49,560 nt of DNA from Zavarzinella formosa DSM 19928 (GTDB lineage Bacteria; Planctomycetota; Planctomycetia; Gemmatales; Gemmataceae): contig NZ_JH636450.1 of the NCBI RefSeq assembly GCF_000255705.1, positions 192,082 to 241,641 of the forward strand, in the 5' to 3' direction. The stretch's first letter is position 1. Each line of letters begins with the position of its first letter. Under the pieces are notes generated by a model. That model was not told where the DNA came from. It did not search any database and was given only the letters and a program-made list of their open reading frames with translations. The position numbers and the translations under genes were made by a program. This document shows positions 18,901-26,338 of this stretch, one piece after another.

Positions 18901-21900
18901 TCGGCCTGCTGCCGGACGGCGAGGTCGAGGATTACGCCTTCCAAATCGGCAGTGTGTTCGAGAACTTCGACTCGGTGACCACTCCGAACCTTCCGGTCGG
19001 ATGGACCCAGTCGGCCTCCGGGAACGGGTTCTCAAACTGGACCACTTCGGCATCGACAAGCAACAGCGCGCCGAACAGTGCGTTTGTGGCGGACAACGGC
19101 GACATCGCCGACAACATCCTCATCTCGCCCTCCTTCACCTATCCCGCCGGGGCGCAGATCTCCTTCCAGAACTATTACCAAATGGAGAACACCTACGACG
19201 GCGGCGTCTTGGAAATCTCGATCAACGGCGGGGCCTTCACGGACATCACGGCCACAGGGGGGAATTTCGTCGCCGGGGGTTACAACAACACGATCGACCT
19301 CAACTACGGCAACCCGCTGGCCGGGCGGTCGGCGTGGTCGGGCGATTCGGGCGGATACACCCAGACGATTGTCAACCTGCCCGCCTCCGGGGTCGGACAG
19401 AGCGTCAAACTTCGCTGGCGGGAGGGCACGGACGATATCGTCGGCTCGTCGGGCTGGCACATTGATGACATCACGTCCAGTTTTATTCCCCCCTGGTCGA
19501 ACGTGGCGCCGGTCCTGTCCAATGTCGTGGTGACGCTGAATGATGTCGCGCAAAACAGCCCCCTGCCATCGGGGCCGGTCGGGACGCTGGTTTCCTCGAT
19601 GGTCGATCTGGCCGACGGCGTTGGCCGTGACAACGTGACCGATCCCGACACCAATGCGGTCACGGGGATCGCCATTGTCGCCTCGGATGTGACGAAGGGA
19701 AGCTGGTTCTATTCGACCAACAACGGATCAAGCTGGGCCTCCCTCGGGACGCCCTCCCTCACGGCGGCCCGTTTGCTGGCGGCCGACTCCGGCACAAGGC
19801 TGTACTTCCGCCCCGTCGCCGGGTTTGCGGGCACCATCGCCGCCGGTGTGACGTTCCTTGCCTGGGACCGGACGGCCGGGACCAACGGCGCCACCGCCAA
19901 TGTGACAACGGCCGGAGGATCAACCCCCTACAGCACGACGAGCGACACCGCCAGCATCAAAGTGAGCAATGTCGCCCCGATATTGGCCGGCACGAATGTC
20001 GTGTTGAACAGCATCCCCCAGGACAGCCTCGTTCCCGTGGGCCAGGTCGGGACGCTGGTTTCCTCGATGGTCGATCTGGTTGACGGTTCCGGCCGTGACA
20101 ACGTGACCGACCCCGACCCCGGCGCGGTCACGGGGATTGCCGTCATCGCCTCGGATGAGACGAACGGCGTCTGGTATTACTCGCTCAACAACGGGTCGTC
20201 GTGGGTTCTCCTTGGCACGCCCTCGGACACCGTGGCCCGGTTGCTGGCGGCCGATGCCAACTCGCGGGTGTACTTCCGGCCCGCCGCCGGTTACTTCGGA
20301 ACCGTCCCCGATGGCCTGACCTTCCGCGCCTGGGACCGCACGTCTGGAGCAACCGGAGCCACGGCCAACGTCACCACCAACGGAGGCGAGACCGCCTACA
20401 GCGCGGCCACCAACACGGCCTCCATCACCGTCCTGGAACCCAACCACCCGCCGGTCCTGGCTGACACGAATGTGACGCTGAACAACATCGGCCAGAACAG
20501 CCCGGCCCCGTCGGGAGCGGTCGGCACATTGGTGTCCGCGCTCGTTGATCTGGTTGACGGCTCCGGCTTGGACAACGTGACCGACGCCGACACGGGCGCG
20601 GTCACGGGGATCGCCGTGACCGCCTCGGATGTGACGAAGGGAAGTTGGTTCTATTCGACCAACAACGGCGCCAACTGGTCGCCTCTCGGGACGCCCTCCG
20701 ACACGACGGCCCGGTTGCTGGCGGCCGACGCCGGCACCCGGTTGTACTTCCAGCCGGTCAATGCGTTTGTGGGCACGGTGGCGACCGGGCTGACGTTCCA
20801 TGCCTGGGACCAGACCGCCGGAACCAATGGCGGCACGGCCGACGTCACCCTCGCCGGTGGGACGAGCCCTTACAGTATCGCGACGGACACCGCCAGCATC
20901 CGGGTAACCAACGCCGCCCCGGCGCTGGCCGACACCAATGTCGTCTTGGACGGCGTCGTTCAGGATAGCCCCACACCGGCGGGGCCGGTCGGGACGCTAG
21001 TGTCCGCGCTCGTCGATCTGGCGGGCGGCGCCGGCTTGAACAACGTGACGGATGCCGACTTCAGCCCGCTCACCGGGATGGCTGTCATCGCCTCGGACGA
21101 GACGAAGGGAACATGGTTCTATTCGACTGACAACGGAGCCAACTGGACTCCCCTCGGGTCGCTTTCCGACACGACGGCCCGCTTGCTGGCGGCCGACGCC
21201 GCCACCCGGTTGTACTTCCAACCCGTGGCGGGATTCTTCGGAGCGGTCCCGTCCGTCCTGACGTTCCGGGCGTGGGACCAGACGAGCGGCGTCAACGGCG
21301 GCACGGCCGATGCCTCCGTCAACGGGGCCGAGACCGCTTTCAGCACGGCCAGCGACACGGCGGACATCACCGTCCTCAAGGCCAACGAAGCGCCGGTCCT
21401 GACGGACGCGAATGTGACGCTGAACAACATCGCCCTGAACAGCCCTGCCCCGTCGGGAGCAGTCGGGACACTGGTGTCATCGCTTGTTGATCTGAACGAT
21501 GGGTCGGGGTTGGACAATGTGTCCGACGGCGATCCGGGCGCGGTCACCGGGATCGCCGTGGTCGCCTCCGATGTCTCCAACGGAAGCTGGTTCTATTCGA
21601 CCAATAACGGCGGCAACTGGTCTCCTCTTGGGACGCCTTCCGGAACGTCGGCTCGCTTGCTGGCGGCCGACGCCGGCACCCGGTTGTACTTCCAGCCCGC
21701 CAATGGTTTCATCGGCACGATCACAGCCGCCGTGACCTTCCGGGCTTGGGACCAGACAACCGGCACGAACGGCGGCACGGCCAGCGTTGTCGCCAATGGC
21801 GGGAAGACGCCGTTTAGCACGGCCACCGACACCGCCAGCATCAAAGTCTTCAACGTCGCCCCGTCTCTGGCCGATGCGGCCGTGGCGCTGGACATCATCG

Positions 21901-24900
21901 GCCAGAACAGCCCCGCCCCGGCGGGAGCGGTCGGGACGCTGGTGTCCGCCTTGGTGGATCTGACGGGCGGCTCCGGCTTGAACAACGTGACGGATGCCGA
22001 CTTCAGCCCGCTCACCGGGATGGCCGTCATCGCCTCGGACGAGACAAACGGAACGTGGTTCTATTCAACCAACAACGGCGTCAACTGGTCGCCCCTCGGG
22101 ACGTCCTCCGACACGACGGCCCGCTTGCTGGCGGCCGACGCCGGCACCCGGCTGTACTTCCAGCCGGTCCGGGGATACAGCGGCACGTTCTCTTCTGGCC
22201 TGACCTTCCGGGCGTGGGACCAGACGAGTGGCGTCAACGGCGGCACGGCCGATGTCACCGCCAACGGCGGAGAATCGGCCTACAGCGCCGAGACCGACAC
22301 CGCAGACTACACGGTGAAGAACGACGCCCCGGTCCTCGACAATTCCGGTTCTCCCGTCTTGATTCCCGTCGCCAAGAGCACGACGAATCCCCAGCCCACG
22401 CCGGTCGGATCTTTTGCGACGGCCGGATACAGCGACGTGAATCCCGGAACGATCTTCGGGGCCGCCGCCGTCACCAATGTGGATTCATCCCACGGCCATT
22501 GGGATTATTCGATTGACGCCGGGGCCACATGGGGAGACCTCTCGACGGTCAGCCTGTCGTCGGCCCGGTTGCTGTTGCCGACCGATTTGGTGCGGTTCAG
22601 GCCAAACAGCGGATACTCGGGCATGACAACCATCACCTTCAACGCCTGGGACCAGACATCGGGCGATGATGGGGACACCGCCGACCTCACGGCCGGCACC
22701 GGGGGGGCGACCGCGTTCAGCGTGGCCAGCGAAACGGCCACCCTTCGCGCGGCCACGGTGATCGCGATCACCCCGGAGGACGGGGCGAATCTTGGCAACA
22801 AGATTTCCGACATCCGCGGCGCGACGGTGAAGGACACCGACTTCAAGTCCTTGCAGGGCGCGGCCATCATCGGCTTTGGGGGAACCCTGCCGGGCCATTG
22901 GGAATATTCGACGGGCGGGGCGTGGAAGGCGTTCGGCGTTGTTGATGACGCCCACGCCCTCCCGCTGCGAAGCACGGACAAGATCCGCTTTGTGGCCGAC
23001 ACCAATCAATCCGGGGAAGCCTATTTCAAATACCGGGAGTGGGACCAGACCGAAGGCAAACCCGGCGTGCCCTTCAACCTTGCTTCTCCCGCGAGTGTCG
23101 GCGGCAGCACGGCGTTCAGCGGCGCCACGGACATCATCTTTGCCCGCGTGGCCCCGGTGAACGACAAACCCGTTCTCGATGCCGCCTCCAAGGCGATCCT
23201 CACGCCGGTGAACCCGACCGTGACGCCGACCGATGCCGATCCGGCCGGGGATCTTGTGTCCGATATTCTCGCCGCCACGGTCACCGATCCCGATCCGGGC
23301 CTGCCCCCCGGCCTGGCGGTGACGGCCGTCGGCAAGACCGGCGGCACCTGGCAATATCAACTGGATGGCGCCACCACATGGACGCCCATGCCGGCCGTGA
23401 GCGCCGCCAAAGCCCTCCTGCTCGGCCCGGCCGACCGGGTCCGGTTCCTGCCGGTCGCCTCGGCCGCCGGCAAGTTCGTCAGCCAGTCCACGCTCTCCTT
23501 CAAGGCATGGGACCGATCCGGGGGGGGAACCATCGCCCAACAGGTCAGCACGACGGCGACCACGACCACGGCCTTCAGCGTCGCCGTCGGCACGGCGGTG
23601 GTCAACGTGACGACCAACCCGGCGCCCGCCCCGAATGACGCCCCCTTGCTCGACAACACGCCGGACGTGGTCCTGACGGCAACCGCCGAGGACAACAAGA
23701 ATCCGGCGGGAACCCCCGTCTTCGCCATGCTCGGCGCGGCGGTCACCGACAGCGGCCCGCTCCAGGGAATTGCCGTCACGGGGCTGACGGGTCGAACCAC
23801 CGGCGTGTGGCAGTATTCCTCCAACGGCAAAACATGGAAGCCGGTCGGAGTGGTCTCCCCGGACAACGCCATCCTTCTGAAGTCTACGGACCAGATTCGA
23901 TACCTGCCGAATCTGGACTTCAACGGCACGGTTTCGGTGAGTTATCACGCATGGGATCAGACGCGGGGCACGGCCGGACAACGGGCCAATCTCGTCCCCC
24001 TCGGGGCGACCGACGGAACATCTGCCTTCAGCACGGACGAGGAAACCGGCACACTCACCGTGACACCCGTGAATGATCCCCCGGTTTTGGACATCACGCC
24101 AAATCCCATGCTTACCTCCGTTTTGTCCGGCGCGACCAACCCGGCCGGCGATCTGGTGTCCCTGCTGCTCGGAACCGCCCTGACGGACATTGATCCGGGA
24201 CCGGTTCGGGGCATCGCGATCACCAAGGCCGGCTCGTCTGTGAAGGGGAACTGGCAGTTCCAGTTGCAGGCGCCCGTTCCCCCCGGCAGCCCGACGGGTT
24301 GGTCCTCCATCGCCGGGTTGAGCGCCACCAACGTCCTCTACCTGCGGGACACGGATAAAATCCGCTTCGTGCCCGTCCCCGGATTCCAAGGCACGGACAC
24401 GATCAGTTACCGCGGATGGGACGGCACGGCCGGAACCGCAGGCAAGTCCGGGGCGACGACGGGGACCGCCTTGAGCAAGGCATCGGAAACGGCCACGGTG
24501 TACGTCAACACGGCGAACGTGAATAACCGTCCGCAGTTGGACACCGCGCCGGACACGCGGTTGCCGGCCATCCCGTTAAACGCCGGCAGTTCGCAAACCG
24601 GCACGCTTGTCTCGGCCGTGTTGGGAACATTGGTCCATGATCCCGATGTCGGAGCCCTTTCCGGCATGGCCGTCACGGCCGTGGATGGCAAAAACGGCAC
24701 GTGGCAATTCAGTGTCAACAACGGGACGACTTGGACCCCCCTCACTGGTGTGTCGGCGGCAAAAGCCGTGGTTCTGCGATCCACGGACCGCATCCGGTTC
24801 GTGCCGTTGCCCGGCATCGCGGGGCTGACGACGTTCAAGTTCAAGGCGTGGGATCAGTCCGACCACTCCGTGCCCGGCAGTTCCGTCCCGACCACCTCGA

Positions 24901-24971
24901 CGGCGTTCAGCACGGCCATCGAAACGGTCACCCTGTCGGTCAACACTGCTCCGTTGTTGTTTCCCTTTTAA
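15912..24971 (+). CDS. Giant M36 (fungalysin) metalloprotease with GEVED and Ig-like repeats
   Basis: A 3019-residue surface or secreted protein. The N-terminus carries LKIETLESREVM, a motif typical of planctomycete giant exported proteins. Residues about 75-200 look like an FTP propeptide (TYLQQ-type LIYLQQTHNGLPVSNALL). The peptidase M36 domain holds the zinc site HEYGH (H468, H472) and third ligand E498 in GEGWSDF. Then come a jelly-roll-like domain (about 690-855), a GEVED domain (about 858-1011, ending DGEVEDYAFQI), a second jelly-roll-like domain (1015-1195) and 12 Ig-like repeats of about 130-157 residues. It ends abruptly after NTAPLLFPF with no anchor. ATG 15912 is chosen so that the motif lies near the start; a TTG at 15819 would add 31 residues. 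Peptidase and GEVED calls are firm; localisation is inferred. Confidence 0.93.
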   Translation: MRFPEKFSTRNRLRPASSKYRLKIETLESREVMNGANPFVGPLETVATKKVDTDPALTYAPPSHELSNNGSLLTGPKSGDAFTIATDYLNAHADELGVTTGDLSNYVVTDQYVSQPTGMTLIYLQQTHNGLPVSNALLNISVSATGEVISAYSTFVKGLSSPSLTAATPQLTAAQALTDVAGQLGLSSSSGKAVQALNLSNDLTKASLLSAPGISEDPVPAKLQYVVTPDGVELAWKLVIRTTDGEHWYDASANASTGKLVANNDWVDHATYKALAIPNESVQDGGFSLITNPQDPTASPFGWHDTNGVAGAEFTDTEGNNVDAHLDRDGNDSPDAGSRPSGGASLDFSSYTFNPSLAPSATVNENASVLNMFYANNILHDIHYHYGFTESAGNFQVNNYGKGGTGGDAVQADGQDKADLPYDPNDPNIDNANFATPPDGQSPRMQMYEFTATSPRRDSGLDNGVMFHEYGHGVSNRLTGGPANSNALDATQSGGMGEGWSDFWALMLTQRPTDTQNQAMPLGTYVEGQSPTGGGIRQYPYSFNMTVDPHTLNDYNGDGEVHDTGEIWASTLWDMNWALINKYGYDSNLYTGYDKNAALGTPAAAGNKLALQLVMDALKIQPANPTFTQARNAIIAADQALTGGKNFAELWTVFARRGLGASASSGASSNSTTVSQAFDLPTAAIIQEKFDSVTSPALPFEWSSQSASGSSSWTTSTATPFSGANDAFVPDVATASDTSLVSPVLTYLASNNKLSFQNSYDTQAGADFASLDISINGAPFVDIVTAGGSFATGGAGYTAGSGWSGNSGGYVQTSVNLPASAIGKPVQFRWQLTTNASTGGNGWRIDDVSLDVPPQPDFGDLPDSYGTSLAANGARHTTTGPTLGTKRDGEPDAALPLDGTGDDLSGIDDDDGVTAGVLRAGTTGSFTVNVSAASFLNAWADLNGNSIFDAGEQFAINKAMTAGNNLVSITLPASPTLGTLYVRFRLTSATVASPSPLGLLPDGEVEDYAFQIGSVFENFDSVTTPNLPVGWTQSASGNGFSNWTTSASTSNSAPNSAFVADNGDIADNILISPSFTYPAGAQISFQNYYQMENTYDGGVLEISINGGAFTDITATGGNFVAGGYNNTIDLNYGNPLAGRSAWSGDSGGYTQTIVNLPASGVGQSVKLRWREGTDDIVGSSGWHIDDITSSFIPPWSNVAPVLSNVVVTLNDVAQNSPLPSGPVGTLVSSMVDLADGVGRDNVTDPDTNAVTGIAIVASDVTKGSWFYSTNNGSSWASLGTPSLTAARLLAADSGTRLYFRPVAGFAGTIAAGVTFLAWDRTAGTNGATANVTTAGGSTPYSTTSDTASIKVSNVAPILAGTNVVLNSIPQDSLVPVGQVGTLVSSMVDLVDGSGRDNVTDPDPGAVTGIAVIASDETNGVWYYSLNNGSSWVLLGTPSDTVARLLAADANSRVYFRPAAGYFGTVPDGLTFRAWDRTSGATGATANVTTNGGETAYSAATNTASITVLEPNHPPVLADTNVTLNNIGQNSPAPSGAVGTLVSALVDLVDGSGLDNVTDADTGAVTGIAVTASDVTKGSWFYSTNNGANWSPLGTPSDTTARLLAADAGTRLYFQPVNAFVGTVATGLTFHAWDQTAGTNGGTADVTLAGGTSPYSIATDTASIRVTNAAPALADTNVVLDGVVQDSPTPAGPVGTLVSALVDLAGGAGLNNVTDADFSPLTGMAVIASDETKGTWFYSTDNGANWTPLGSLSDTTARLLAADAATRLYFQPVAGFFGAVPSVLTFRAWDQTSGVNGGTADASVNGAETAFSTASDTADITVLKANEAPVLTDANVTLNNIALNSPAPSGAVGTLVSSLVDLNDGSGLDNVSDGDPGAVTGIAVVASDVSNGSWFYSTNNGGNWSPLGTPSGTSARLLAADAGTRLYFQPANGFIGTITAAVTFRAWDQTTGTNGGTASVVANGGKTPFSTATDTASIKVFNVAPSLADAAVALDIIGQNSPAPAGAVGTLVSALVDLTGGSGLNNVTDADFSPLTGMAVIASDETNGTWFYSTNNGVNWSPLGTSSDTTARLLAADAGTRLYFQPVRGYSGTFSSGLTFRAWDQTSGVNGGTADVTANGGESAYSAETDTADYTVKNDAPVLDNSGSPVLIPVAKSTTNPQPTPVGSFATAGYSDVNPGTIFGAAAVTNVDSSHGHWDYSIDAGATWGDLSTVSLSSARLLLPTDLVRFRPNSGYSGMTTITFNAWDQTSGDDGDTADLTAGTGGATAFSVASETATLRAATVIAITPEDGANLGNKISDIRGATVKDTDFKSLQGAAIIGFGGTLPGHWEYSTGGAWKAFGVVDDAHALPLRSTDKIRFVADTNQSGEAYFKYREWDQTEGKPGVPFNLASPASVGGSTAFSGATDIIFARVAPVNDKPVLDAASKAILTPVNPTVTPTDADPAGDLVSDILAATVTDPDPGLPPGLAVTAVGKTGGTWQYQLDGATTWTPMPAVSAAKALLLGPADRVRFLPVASAAGKFVSQSTLSFKAWDRSGGGTIAQQVSTTATTTTAFSVAVGTAVVNVTTNPAPAPNDAPLLDNTPDVVLTATAEDNKNPAGTPVFAMLGAAVTDSGPLQGIAVTGLTGRTTGVWQYSSNGKTWKPVGVVSPDNAILLKSTDQIRYLPNLDFNGTVSVSYHAWDQTRGTAGQRANLVPLGATDGTSAFSTDEETGTLTVTPVNDPPVLDITPNPMLTSVLSGATNPAGDLVSLLLGTALTDIDPGPVRGIAITKAGSSVKGNWQFQLQAPVPPGSPTGWSSIAGLSATNVLYLRDTDKIRFVPVPGFQGTDTISYRGWDGTAGTAGKSGATTGTALSKASETATVYVNTANVNNRPQLDTAPDTRLPAIPLNAGSSQTGTLVSAVLGTLVHDPDVGALSGMAVTAVDGKNGTWQFSVNNGTTWTPLTGVSAAKAVVLRSTDRIRFVPLPGIAGLTTFKFKAWDQSDHSVPGSSVPTTSTAFSTAIETVTLSVNTAPLLFPF
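19504..22320 (+). repeat. Three copies of a two-unit (~940 bp) coding repeat
   Basis: Six closely similar Ig-like units start near 19504, 19971, 20446, 20908, 21385 and 21850. They alternate: odd units read SDVxxGSWFYSTNNG and end TASIxVxNxAP, while even units read SDETxGxWxYS and end with TxITVLxxN or the like. Starts of units 1, 3 and 5 are about 940 bp apart, so the duplicated block is a dimer, copied three times. Units 4 and 6 share a long nearly identical stretch around ADFSPLTGMAVIASDET. Recent in-gene duplication is the simplest explanation. Confidence 0.85.
22320..24960 (+). repeat. Six diverged Ig-like repeats of the M36 protein
   Basis: Further units begin near 22320, 22760, 23157, 23635, 24069 and 24520, each about 130-155 codons. 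Each keeps the core pattern: an N-x-x-P-x-L-D opening, a G-x-A-(I/V)-T/A-x block, a WxYS or WQ(Y/F) strand, a LLL...D(K/R)(I/V)RF strand and a FxAWDQT strand, ending TAFSxAxETxxLxV. They differ much more from one another than the six upstream units, so they are older. Confidence 0.8.
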
Positions 24972-24981
24972 GTTGGTCATG

Positions 24982-25042
24982 AATCAGGGAAGCCGGTCGC
25001 TCTGCCCGGCTTCCCTGATTGAAGAAAACCGCTTCAATTTTT
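24982..25042 (+). terminator. Terminator region of the M36 gene
   Basis: A perfect 15-bp inverted repeat (arms 24982-24996 and 25006-25020, 9-nt loop) begins 10 bp after the stop codon. A second small hairpin follows directly, TTGAAG at 25019-25024 and CTTCAA at 25032-25037, ending in five T residues. Together they look like a strong intrinsic terminator for the 9-kb gene. Confidence 0.8.
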
Positions 25043-25142
25043 GATTATTTCCTTTCGGAAATCGATGGCTTGCCTCATACTGTGGCTGGCCTCCTCTCCC
25101 GCCATTTCACCCGCTTTTATCACATTTTTGGGAGAGTCTTCG

Positions 25143-26093
25143 ATGAGATTGGGATCATCCCGCCGGGTCGCGTTTACGCTGATTGAACTGCTCGTGGTCA
25201 TTGCCATCATCGCCATCCTGATCGGCCTGTTGTTGCCGGCCGTGCAGAAAATCCGGGAGGCCGCCAACCGGATGAAATGCACCAACAACCTGAAGCAACT
25301 GGGCCTCGGCCTCCACAATTACGAGAGCGCCAATCAAGTTTTTCCTCCCGGCTACATCGCCAACAACAGCACCTTTAACGGAGTGTCGGACACCAGCGAG
25401 GCCAGCTGGTGCTACTTTATCCTGCCTTATCTTGAGCAGGACTCGTTGTTCAACACGGTTGATTATGTCGCCGCCCGCGCCGCCAACGGGTTTGGCTCGG
25501 CCTCGACGGGAACCCTCACGATCAGGTCAACGCGGATTCCGATGATGTCCTGCCCGTCGGACGACCCGAACGCGATCATGGGTTTCGGAGGTTTTTGTGT
25601 TCGCGGGAACTACAACGCCAACGGGGGAATTGGCCCGCAAATCATGCCCTCCACATCAAACGGTCTGGATCAGGTGGTTCAAGGCGTGTTTTACAACGTC
25701 AGCAAAACCCGCATGGCCGACATCACGGACGGCACTAGCAACACGGCGTTCATGTCCGAGGTGATCAATCCCAAGGGGGATGACATGCGCGGCATCCGTT
25801 ATTATCCCGAGGGACCGATTTACCAACACAACAACACGCCCAACAGCGGGGTGGACCAAGTCCGGATCAATTACTGCATCAATGATCCGATGGCTCCCTG
25901 CACCGGAACTTACACGGCGTGGAACACCCGCTCCGTCATCATCACTGCCCGGAGCCGGCACACGGGCGGAGTGAATGTGCTGATGGGGGACGGCGGCGTC
26001 CGATTCGCCAAGAATTCCGTGAGCCTGTCGGTTTGGAAAGCGCTGGCGACCCCGCAAGCCCAAGCCGGGGAATCGACGGACACGAGCTTCTGA
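25143..26093 (+). CDS. DUF1559 pseudopilin-like protein
   Basis: A 316-residue protein of the DUF1559 family, which is hugely expanded in planctomycetes. The N-terminus is a type IV prepilin signal: RRVAFTLIELLVVIAIIAIL, with the F-T-L-I-E cleavage and methylation site, followed by LLLPAVQKIREAANRMKC and NNLKQLGLGLHNYE. The C-terminus has the family ending LMGDGGVRFAKNSV. These proteins are thought to be processed by prepilin peptidase and sit at the cell envelope; their exact role is not settled. ATG 25143 follows GGGAGAG, and a longer frame from 25041 would bury the signal. It lies between the two giant surface-protein genes. Confidence 0.95.
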   Translation: MRLGSSRRVAFTLIELLVVIAIIAILIGLLLPAVQKIREAANRMKCTNNLKQLGLGLHNYESANQVFPPGYIANNSTFNGVSDTSEASWCYFILPYLEQDSLFNTVDYVAARAANGFGSASTGTLTIRSTRIPMMSCPSDDPNAIMGFGGFCVRGNYNANGGIGPQIMPSTSNGLDQVVQGVFYNVSKTRMADITDGTSNTAFMSEVINPKGDDMRGIRYYPEGPIYQHNNTPNSGVDQVRINYCINDPMAPCTGTYTAWNTRSVIITARSRHTGGVNVLMGDGGVRFAKNSVSLSVWKALATPQAQAGESTDTSF

Positions 26094-26129
26094 TTTCGGC
26101 CGGAACAAGAACACCCTCAAGTCGTCATC

Positions 26130-26165
26130 ACCGGCCAGTCCTTCATCCGCGACAGGCCGGTTGTT
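26130..26165 (+). terminator. Possible terminator after DUF1559 gene
   Basis: ACCGGCC at 26130-26136 pairs with GGCCGGT at 26155-26161, with an 18-nt loop, followed by the T-rich TGTTTGTTG. The long loop and interrupted T run make this a moderate candidate only. The remaining bases to 26338 should hold the promoter of the next gene; nothing else is evident. Confidence 0.4.
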
Positions 26166-26338
26166 TGTTGCCTTTCCTTCTCGTTCGCCTTTTCACTCCA
26201 GTCGGTCCAACTCTTCCGAAAAGCTCTTTTGTCATCGCTTCACGTTGGCTTCAGGTTGCCCGGTTATAGTCACGGGGCCGTCACCCTGGCAATTGGCTTG
26301 AATTTCAAATCTCGGTCGGATCATCAAGGGGAGTTGCC

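Noticed and set aside
22485-24389. 634-codon open frame on the minus strand, and similar frames at 27884-29494 and 29549-31153
   Set aside because: They are antisense shadows of the repeat regions in the two giant proteins and are repetitive only because the sense strand is.
19504-24960. Regular repeats that might suggest a CRISPR array
   Set aside because: The period is 130-157 codons, in frame, with protein-level conservation; there are no short direct repeats with unique spacers.
26287-26302. Sigma-54-like promoter before the YHYH gene (TGGCA with TTGA 15 bp later)
   Set aside because: The essential GC of the -12 element is missing (TTGA rather than TTGC), so the match is not better than chance despite the nearby NtrC-type activator gene.
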